Assembly (NCBI GenBank): GCA_037969585.1
Contig: JBBKXR010000209.1
Coordinates: 1-12,521, forward strand
Direction of reading: 5' to 3'
Origin: JBBKXR01 sp037969585
GTDB lineage: Bacteria; Verrucomicrobiota; Verrucomicrobiia; Verrucomicrobiales; DEV007
DNA: 12,521 bases
In this document: positions 6,496 to 12,521 of the stretch, piece by piece
Layout of the letters: every line of letters starts with the position of its first letter
Numbering within the stretch: position 1 is the first letter of the stretch
Notes under the pieces: generated by a model
Told to the model about the DNA's origin: nothing
The model's input: the letters and a program-made list of their open reading frames with translations, nothing else
Database searches by the model: none
Position numbers and translations under genes: made by a program

Positions 6496-9400
6496 TCAGT
6501 CTCGCTTTTCTTTAGCTGCCGCGAGTCCGACTACGGTGCCATCCTTTAAACTCAAGACGCTCATTCCAGAAGCGATGGCAATACTGTCCCAGGCGGGTGG
6601 AGCAGGCAGGGTGAATTCCTGCAGGAGTTCACCAGATGCTTTGTCCATCATCCAAAGAACTCCGCCTTTTTCTCCACGATAGGAGTCATTCGTATCCTGT
6701 TGTGAAAAGCCATCCGTGAGGGGGACACCGGCCACCATGACCGCATTTTCGCCGACCGATATCGCGTGTCCGGCAAACGGAGTCGAGACCGACCAGTTCT
6801 TTTCCCAAGTCCCCACTTCGGGAATGGTTTTGCCTTTTCGACTGATCCATACGTCACCTTCTTTTGCTGCCGTTAACTTACCGGCGAACACGGAATAAGT
6901 GTTGAAGGGGGTCAGGTTGGCACCGCGGCCGGGAAGATTTCGACCGGGTGTGTATCCGCGAACTTCATAAAAGGCTCCATCCGCGAAAGCGGTGGTATCA
7001 CCCAGCGGGCCATATCCGGTGATGGCGGTAGGTCCTCCGTAACATAGATCAACATCAACGGTCCAGTAGGTGCGATGTTGCGGAACAGAGTCCAAAAATC
7101 CATGGGACGGGATCAAGTGCGGTTCGTGAATATCTTTCATGCTCACCGGTGTGAGATCCGGCTGGAAAGCCTGATGGCGGAGGAACAATTTGCCATCGGA
7201 CGCCGAAAAAATCCCGGACTTGAAGCCACCGAGGCGAAAGGTTCTTTCGCCGCGTGTGGGAAAATTTTCATTGGCCTCTTCGTAGGGGCCTGCCACGACT
7301 TTGTTATGGATCATCTCGCCGGTTTCGGGGCTCAATCCGAACACCGAGATTCCGCCGTCAAGATAGCTGCTGCGCCCTGCGGCGAAGTAAGCGATTCCCT
7401 GCTCTACCAAGACACTGCCGTTGACCGGCCAGGCTGATTCCAGTTGTCCGCCATCGACGATGAGGCTCTGAACCGGAAGAGCATTGAATTGCCAGCGAAG
7501 GGAGCCGTCGTTGGCGTCGACGCAGTACACCCAACCGTCGCGGCAGCCGGTCAGGAGCAGTCCTTTATAATAAGTCGGCGGCGAATCAATGGGTCCACCC
7601 GCGGTAAAAGTCCACGCGATCTTCCCGGTCGTCTTGTTGAGACAGTATAACGTGTGCTCGTCTTTTGCTGCGACATAGATGTGCTCACCGACGATCACCG
7701 GCGCGGTCGGTTTCGATCCGATTTTCACCTGCCACTGGGTAGCTAGCTTCGCGGGCAGCTTCGCCTTGCCTATGCCGGAACGTGCGCCGGACTGTCGATA
7801 GGTAGGCCAATCGGAATCAGCTGATACTTCACCAAGTGGACGGGTGAAAGCAGGCCCTTCGACGAGTCGAGGCTTATGCGAAACCGTAAATCGGCCTGCC
7901 GATTCATTATAGAGGCCGTTGAAGCCAGTCAGCATCGATCCGATAGCGCACTGACAGACAAACGGGCCGTTGTAGATCATGCCGTTTGCCGGCATCGCCG
8001 ATAGCCCGCAGGTTGAGCGCACCCAGGGGTTCGGGTGTTCCGAGCTTCCATCGAGGCCAACGAAATCAACACCACCAGACCCGCTGTTGAGATAATATTG
8101 ATAGGTGACCCGATTCCGGTAACAGCGATCATGCGACATAGGCCCGAGCATCTCCTGGGTCAGTCCCTTGACGACTTCTCCAGTTTTGGGACTGATGCCT
8201 TTGAGCTGCTTGCTCCACAACAGGCCCTGAGCAATGAAAAGCTCGGGACTCTTCATGTAGTTTTCGCCATTCGGACAGGTCCACAGTTTCTGTCCTGTTT
8301 CGAGGGCGAAAGCTGCGATCTCGTTGCCGTAGGCACAGAATGCCTTGTTCGGAGCCAGGACCAGCGTCGGGTGAATATTGTAGTCCTCGCCAGGCACACC
8401 TTTGGATTTTGCTGCGGCCTTAGATTTCTTGTCGTTCTTCTTTCTGGCCTTTTTCGGTTCGGCTCTGGAGAGTTCAACCGGGGATTCCCATTTAATCGCC
8501 CCGGTCTCTTTTTCCAGACAGATCAATTCATTTTCGGCAAGATAAGCAACGACAGTCTTGTTGGCACAAACGCTGGCACCGATGTAGCCGCTCTTGAGAG
8601 TAACGGTCCATTGCATTTTGTTGGCGCTCAAATCGTAGGCATACAGAGAGATTTCCCTTTCGGGTGTGGGCTCAGTTCCGGTTCGGCGTTTTTCCCGCGC
8701 AGCTTCTTCCGTGACCAGGCCATATCCGGGGCCCTGAATTCCATACAAGATGCCGCCTTCCACCGCGACCTCGCGGGTCGACTCAGTGCCCGACAGAAGT
8801 TCGACCTGCTCTCCGCTTCTACCGTTAAATTTGGAAATCGGCTCATCGAATCCCATGGTAAAATAGACATGCTCTCCAATCGCGACCAGGCGCCGTTGCA
8901 GCTGCGAGGACACACTCTTGATGCTTGTGGTGGAGCCGCCTATTGACCATTCCTTGACCGGACGTTTCCAAAGTTCGATACCGTTGAAGGCATCACGCGC
9001 TACCAGGTGATAATCAAAAGGAGCATGAACATCTTCGGGTGTTGCCCGGTCTTCGACGGTAAACAGCACTCCGTTGGCGGTGACCATGCATGTGACCGAT
9101 GGCATCAATGCCTTTGCCCGGCCAGTCTCCGGCGTATTATGCCAACGCATTCGTTGAGGTGGTCCAACGTCGTCGCGGGACACGCCGTTGTTGGCGGCAT
9201 TGTGCAGAAACTGGTTCCACTCATCCATCCCGTTGGGTACAGGTTTTACGATTCGTTCATACCCGTCGTCCGTTTTCACATACAAAATCCCGCGCGGGGT
9301 CAGGACACGCAGGATCTCATCTCGGGGGATTTTTGTGCTCTGATCACAGATTACCAGATTGACCAAATTATCGATATAGGGCAGCTCCGAACCGTTGTGA

Positions 9401-9672
9401 GGGTTGACCGAGATTTGACCGTATTTAGCAGCCTGATGGATGGACTTGCGGAGGGGGGCAATTGCTTCGTCCTGCTCAAGCAGCGCCTGAACTTGCAAGG
9501 ACGGCTTCGAAGCCAAATCCTTCAACTGTGTCGCGTCATTTAAATCGAGAGTAACAATGATGCCGCCATTCAATAGCACTGCATCATTTGTCGGATTCGA
9601 TTCTGCTCCGAAAAGTGGAACACTGAATGCGAATGCTGCGAAAACTGAACAGGACAATAATTTTTTTCTCAT
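6496..9672 (-). CDS. PQQ-like beta-propeller protein with relic methyltransferase-like N-terminal segment
   Basis: This 1058-residue exported protein has signal peptide MRKKLLSCSVFAAFAFSVPLFGA. Residues about 30-145 resemble the second half of a Rossmann methyltransferase (GQISVNPHNG, LPYIDNLVNLVICD, EILRVLTPRGILYVK), followed by GMDEWNQFLHNAANNGV. Planctomycete relatives share this order. The glycine-rich SAM-binding motif expected near residues 35-48 is absent. The rest is built of PQQ/BamB-type blades: ELICLEKETGAIKWES (382-397), IAAFALETGQKLWTCP (452-467), LYCLNKTTGKIAWTFTAGG (675-693) and VYCVDANDGSLRWQFNA (715-731). Residues 404-426 are a lysine-rich insertion. Cys517, Cys555, Cys573 and Cys575 lie in motifs I recall as conserved in this family. 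A Shine-Dalgarno AGGAG overlaps the esterase stop ten bases before the ATG. The biochemical role is unknown; actual PQQ binding is not implied. Confidence 0.9.
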   Translation of the reverse strand: MRKKLLSCSVFAAFAFSVPLFGAESNPTNDAVLLNGGIIVTLDLNDATQLKDLASKPSLQVQALLEQDEAIAPLRKSIHQAAKYGQISVNPHNGSELPYIDNLVNLVICDQSTKIPRDEILRVLTPRGILYVKTDDGYERIVKPVPNGMDEWNQFLHNAANNGVSRDDVGPPQRMRWHNTPETGRAKALMPSVTCMVTANGVLFTVEDRATPEDVHAPFDYHLVARDAFNGIELWKRPVKEWSIGGSTTSIKSVSSQLQRRLVAIGEHVYFTMGFDEPISKFNGRSGEQVELLSGTESTREVAVEGGILYGIQGPGYGLVTEEAAREKRRTGTEPTPEREISLYAYDLSANKMQWTVTLKSGYIGASVCANKTVVAYLAENELICLEKETGAIKWESPVELSRAEPKKARKKNDKKSKAAAKSKGVPGEDYNIHPTLVLAPNKAFCAYGNEIAAFALETGQKLWTCPNGENYMKSPELFIAQGLLWSKQLKGISPKTGEVVKGLTQEMLGPMSHDRCYRNRVTYQYYLNSGSGGVDFVGLDGSSEHPNPWVRSTCGLSAMPANGMIYNGPFVCQCAIGSMLTGFNGLYNESAGRFTVSHKPRLVEGPAFTRPLGEVSADSDWPTYRQSGARSGIGKAKLPAKLATQWQVKIGSKPTAPVIVGEHIYVAAKDEHTLYCLNKTTGKIAWTFTAGGPIDSPPTYYKGLLLTGCRDGWVYCVDANDGSLRWQFNALPVQSLIVDGGQLESAWPVNGSVLVEQGIAYFAAGRSSYLDGGISVFGLSPETGEMIHNKVVAGPYEEANENFPTRGERTFRLGGFKSGIFSASDGKLFLRHQAFQPDLTPVSMKDIHEPHLIPSHGFLDSVPQHRTYWTVDVDLCYGGPTAITGYGPLGDTTAFADGAFYEVRGYTPGRNLPGRGANLTPFNTYSVFAGKLTAAKEGDVWISRKGKTIPEVGTWEKNWSVSTPFAGHAISVGENAVMVAGVPLTDGFSQQDTNDSYRGEKGGVLWMMDKASGELLQEFTLPAPPAWDSIAIASGMSVLSLKDGTVVGLAAAKEKRD

Positions 9673-9675
9673 GAT

Positions 9676-9689
9676 ATTTCTTCTCCTAC
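9676..9689 (-). promoter_or_regulatory. Ribosome binding site of the PQQ-like gene, overlapping esterase stop
   Basis: On the minus strand the esterase ends in TAG and the last two bases of that stop begin AGGAG, which continues as AGGAGAAGAAATATC up to the ATG at 9672. AGGAG lies ten bases from the start. It is the clearest Shine-Dalgarno in the window and supports coupled translation of the two genes and the choice of start. Confidence 0.65.
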
Positions 9690-10633
9690 TTCAAGTGATC
9701 GACAAAAAACCGGGCGCTCGCCGCCACGATCTCGTCGCGGGTGGGACTGATATCGGCATCGACTTTCCGCCAGTTGTGACCGGCGTTTTTGATGATCAGG
9801 ATTTGCACGGGCGCTTCGACTTCCTGAGCTTTCTCCGCCATATGGTAGGCGTGCTTGACCGGGATGGTGGTGTCTTTGTCGCCCTGGATCATGAGCAGCG
9901 GCGGGCTGTCTTTCTTTAGATACTGAATCGGGCTCATCTCGCGGTAGAGCCGTAGTTTTTCCTCCGCGTTATCGTCTGCGTTGACGATGCGCGCTCCGAA
10001 GCGATCCTTGAAGCCCGGGCGGTCGTCGTGGTTAAACAGGTCTTCTTTTTCGAAGTCGCAGGGTCCGTACCAGGAAAGTCCGGCGACGACCTGGTAATCG
10101 ACATCGGCAAGATTCGCATCGCCGGGCAAGGATTTGGCCGGGGAAAGGAGCAACATTTGTGCAATCTGCCCACCGGCGGAATCGCCGAACACGAAGAGCC
10201 TTTCGGGATCAATCGCTAACTCTGCCCTGTTCTTGACCAAATAGCGAACCGCGTCTTTGCAGTCGATCACACAGTCGCGCATGCGCACTGTGCCTTCCTT
10301 GCTGTACAAACGATAATCGACCGAGACGATGCAGAAGCCGCGTTCGATCAGAATTTTGAAAAGTGGAGCAAAGCCGCCGCTGGCTGCTCCGAACCGGCTT
10401 CCCGCCGCCCAGCCGCCGCCGTGGGTGTAGACGATCGTGGGGCAGGGAGCATCGGTTCCTGTGGCCGGATAGTACATATCAAATTCCAGCTTGCGCTTGC
10501 CGACGGTGTTGTAGACAACGCCGAGATTTCTTTCGTAGCCGGTTTCGAGTGCGGTCTTCGATTTACGTTTTTGGGCTTCGGCCGGGGACAGGCAAAGAAG
10601 CAGTGCGACGATGATGACGAAGTGGGTTTTCAT
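9686..10633 (-). CDS. Secreted alpha/beta-hydrolase esterase (HGGGW / GDSAGG type)
   Basis: This 315-residue serine hydrolase has the signal peptide MKTHFVIIVALLLCLSPAEA. The motifs appear in the expected order: HGGGW at 71-75 (oxyanion hole), a VSVDYRLY strand at 103-110, the nucleophile elbow GDSAGG at 150-155 with Ser152, GDKDTTIP at 251-258 with Asp254, and AGHNW with His286. The catalytic triad is therefore Ser152, Asp254 and His286. This is the hormone-sensitive-lipase-like or BD-FAE-like carboxylesterase group, often found removing acetyl or feruloyl groups from plant or algal polysaccharides. The exact substrate is not known. The gene follows the HEAT/copper-domain gene by 37 bases without a clear Shine-Dalgarno and leads directly into the PQQ-like gene, so these three are probably one operon. 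Confidence 0.93.
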   Translation of the reverse strand: MKTHFVIIVALLLCLSPAEAQKRKSKTALETGYERNLGVVYNTVGKRKLEFDMYYPATGTDAPCPTIVYTHGGGWAAGSRFGAASGGFAPLFKILIERGFCIVSVDYRLYSKEGTVRMRDCVIDCKDAVRYLVKNRAELAIDPERLFVFGDSAGGQIAQMLLLSPAKSLPGDANLADVDYQVVAGLSWYGPCDFEKEDLFNHDDRPGFKDRFGARIVNADDNAEEKLRLYREMSPIQYLKKDSPPLLMIQGDKDTTIPVKHAYHMAEKAQEVEAPVQILIIKNAGHNWRKVDADISPTRDEIVAASARFFVDHLK

Positions 10634-10670
10634 TTTGTGTTAGTGTCTAGTCGAGACAGCAAATTCTGAT

Positions 10671-12521
10671 TCAGGGCTTTGCCAATTCCACGCCGAGTTC
10701 CTGAAAGGCGGTATTTTCATCGATGGGTGTGACCGGGGAGGCCTGCCAGACAATCCAGCGGAAGTTGCCAAGCGATTTATCTTTTTCTGCGCGAAGCGAG
10801 AGCGCCGCAAAGGCATCGATTTTTTGCCCTTCGGTGCTGATGGTGCCAAGCGATGTGAAACGCTTTGGGTCGCTCAAATCCCAACCGGGATCGGTGGGAT
10901 GATCGCTGCCGTAGATCGAGACGGTTTGAGCGCCGCGCTTGCCGCCTTTGTTGTGGGACCAACTGGTGATAGCAGCGACTGGCTGAGATTTTGCGAGATC
11001 CATTTTGTAGGCACCGTCCTGGGTTCCATTGCCGAAAATGGGACCGAAACCTTCGGCGAGCTTTCCGTCGGTTAGCACGGCGATGCGATCGTTGTTGGTT
11101 TTTTGGTTGGCAGTGACCGCGCGGGCTGACTTCGTTGCTGGAATGAGCGTTTTGAAACTCGTGGCAGTCGATGTTGTTTCGAAGATGACCCCATCGCCGA
11201 TTTTCTTCGTCACCGTTTTTCCGGCTTTCGTCTCCTGGATTGGGGTAGGCTTGGGCGCTTTGCTTTCGGCCACGGTCAGGACCCCCTGCATGATGCGCCA
11301 GTGGCCGGGGAAGGTGCAGATATAGGGATAAACGCCAGGCTCGGTTGGGGCATCGAAAACGAGCTCTTCGCTTTCTTTCGGGTTGAGCAGTTTCGAGGAG
11401 AGCAGAATCTTATCGGAATTCGGCAGATAGCCGCGTGTGATCCCGTCGGCTTGGGCGGCCATTTGATCGGCTAGGGCACCGACTTCATCGACACTGCCGG
11501 GCGTGAGCAGCACCCAGTTGTGCATCATGATGTCGGGATTTTCGAAAACCAGACGGACTTTGCTACCGGGAGTGACGCGGAGTTGGGTGGGGGAAAACTG
11601 CAGCCCGGCGGCGGCTTGAATGTGCAGCACGTTGCCTCGTTCCGCGATGAACTGGTCGAATTCCGCGGTCGAAGTTTTCAGGCTTTTCGGCGTGTCCACA
11701 TACCTGGCACCGGTGAGTGCCCGGCCGACCGGATCGTAGACAAAAACGGGAGGCATGGTCTTGGGGGCGCGCCTGCTTTTGTTGAGGAAAATCTCGATGA
11801 CGTTGAGCCCGGCAGCGAGTTCGACGTTCACCTGTTGATCGCCACTCCAGAAAGAATCCTGACTGAACACCATGGAATCGTTGAGCCGGATCTCGAGGCT
11901 CTTGTGGCTGATGGCGATGATGGCGGGCTGCGCTTGATCGGAATAGATGAAAGTCCGAAACAGGCCTGCGCCCGGAAGGTTGCCTTTACCGACCTGATAT
12001 TCAGCGGGCGCACTTTCGCCATCTTCGCCGAGCCACAGCCATTGCGTCAGTTGTGATTCCGGGGCGACTTCAAGAACGGGCACACTGCGGCCTTTTGCCG
12101 GATCCACTCCGTAGTCGAGGTAGGCGAGTGATTTCTGAACGGTCGGGTCTTCGCTCGCTAGATTGACGAGAACGGCTTCGACTTCGGGATAGCTTGGGCG
12201 CAAATGAGCGACGGCATCGATGACTTCTACCTGAACCCGGGGATGAGGATCGTTCACTACCGACGAAAGCAGTTCGACCACATTGGCAAGCCGGTCGGCT
12301 TGAATGCGAATCACGTGAACGGCCGCGCCGCGAAACATTTCTGATTTCGATTTCAACAAGTGATCGATCAGCGCAGGCCGGGTCTCGCCCAACCCTTCGC
12401 AGACGAAGATCGCCTCCAGCGCGGCTTGATCGTAGTCGGATTCGGCGCGGTCAAATGCAGCGATCCATTGGTCGACCGCTTTCAGGCTCTGGCTACCGTG
12501 TTTGCGCAGTTCGATCCGGGC
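10671..12521 (-). CDS. HEAT-repeat protein with azurin-like copper domain and F5/8C-like C-terminus (5' end cut)
   Basis: The frame is open to the window edge, so the 616 visible residues are the C-terminal part of a larger protein; the TTG at 12392 is an internal Leu codon, not the start. Visible residues about 1-135 form alpha-helical HEAT-type repeats (LKAVDQWIAAFD, VVELLSSVVNDPHPRVQVEVIDAVAHLRP). About 150-270 is a beta-rich segment (EIRLNDSMVFSQDSFWSG, GLNVIEIFLNKS) that may be a PA14-like or jelly-roll fold. About 297-417 is a cupredoxin domain of the azurin type: His334 in MHNW, then Cys402, His407 and Met411 in CTFPGHWRIM, matching the azurin copper ligands in order and spacing. About 480-615 resembles an F5/8 type C or discoidin carbohydrate-binding domain (LTDGKLAEGFG, VSIYGSD). 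PVC relatives often have an N-terminal propeller or a heme-binding CxxCH, which would lie outside this window. A role in extracellular electron transfer or surface binding is inferred. Confidence 0.9.
   Translation of the reverse strand, partial: ARIELRKHGSQSLKAVDQWIAAFDRAESDYDQAALEAIFVCEGLGETRPALIDHLLKSKSEMFRGAAVHVIRIQADRLANVVELLSSVVNDPHPRVQVEVIDAVAHLRPSYPEVEAVLVNLASEDPTVQKSLAYLDYGVDPAKGRSVPVLEVAPESQLTQWLWLGEDGESAPAEYQVGKGNLPGAGLFRTFIYSDQAQPAIIAISHKSLEIRLNDSMVFSQDSFWSGDQQVNVELAAGLNVIEIFLNKSRRAPKTMPPVFVYDPVGRALTGARYVDTPKSLKTSTAEFDQFIAERGNVLHIQAAAGLQFSPTQLRVTPGSKVRLVFENPDIMMHNWVLLTPGSVDEVGALADQMAAQADGITRGYLPNSDKILLSSKLLNPKESEELVFDAPTEPGVYPYICTFPGHWRIMQGVLTVAESKAPKPTPIQETKAGKTVTKKIGDGVIFETTSTATSFKTLIPATKSARAVTANQKTNNDRIAVLTDGKLAEGFGPIFGNGTQDGAYKMDLAKSQPVAAITSWSHNKGGKRGAQTVSIYGSDHPTDPGWDLSDPKRFTSLGTISTEGQKIDAFAALSLRAEKDKSLGNFRWIVWQASPVTPIDENTAFQELGVELAKP

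Noticed and set aside
10638..10660. Small hairpin TGTCT/AGACA between the copper-domain and esterase genes as a terminator
   Set aside because: The stem is only five pairs and there is no following T-run; the 37-base spacing fits readthrough.
10671..12392. TTG at 12392 as start of the HEAT/copper-domain protein
   Set aside because: The frame continues without a stop to the window edge and the upstream codons encode helical repeat sequence of the same kind.

Overview
All genes in this window lie on the minus strand, so transcription runs from about 12521 down to 1. The content is typical of the PVC superphylum. It includes formylglycine-dependent sulfatases, a right-handed beta-helix glycosidase-like protein, a very large PQQ-type beta-propeller protein with a relic methyltransferase-like segment, and a HEAT-repeat protein carrying an azurin-like copper domain. 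Shine-Dalgarno sequences are mostly weak, and there is a REP-like element of a type I associate with Verrucomicrobiota. A verrucomicrobial or planctomycete bacterium, probably a marine polysaccharide degrader, is the best guess from protein style alone; the genus cannot be told.

Layout in transcription order: (1) 12521-10671, the 3' part of a HEAT-repeat, cupredoxin and F5/8C-like protein, cut by the window edge. (2) 10633-9686, a secreted alpha/beta-hydrolase esterase. (3) 9672-6496, a 1058-residue PQQ-like beta-propeller protein placed 13 bases after the esterase. (4) 6421-4889, a five-bladed-propeller glycosidase-like protein (GH43/GH117-like fold) with a calcium loop near its C-terminus. 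(5) 4888-4710, a gene-free stretch holding an 85-base cloverleaf-capable inverted repeat. (6) 4709-3972, an exported peroxiredoxin-like protein with a WCPYC motif. (7) 3923-2550, a complete type I sulfatase. (8) 2537-2451, a possible 28-residue small ORF that fills the gap and overlaps the next start by ATGA. (9) 2454-289, a 721-residue beta-helix protein resembling GH141. (10) 269-1, the N-terminal 89 residues of a second sulfatase, cut just after its CAPSR active-site motif.

Every gene whose start is visible begins with a signal peptide, so the products act in the periplasm or outside the cell. The left half (sulfatase, beta-helix, sulfatase, plus the propeller glycosidase) reads as part of a locus for degrading a sulfated, possibly fucose-containing, polysaccharide. 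The esterase would remove ester groups. The PQQ-like propeller, the copper-domain protein and the peroxiredoxin suggest redox or scaffolding partners, but that link is inference. No RNA genes, CRISPR arrays or transposase genes were seen.
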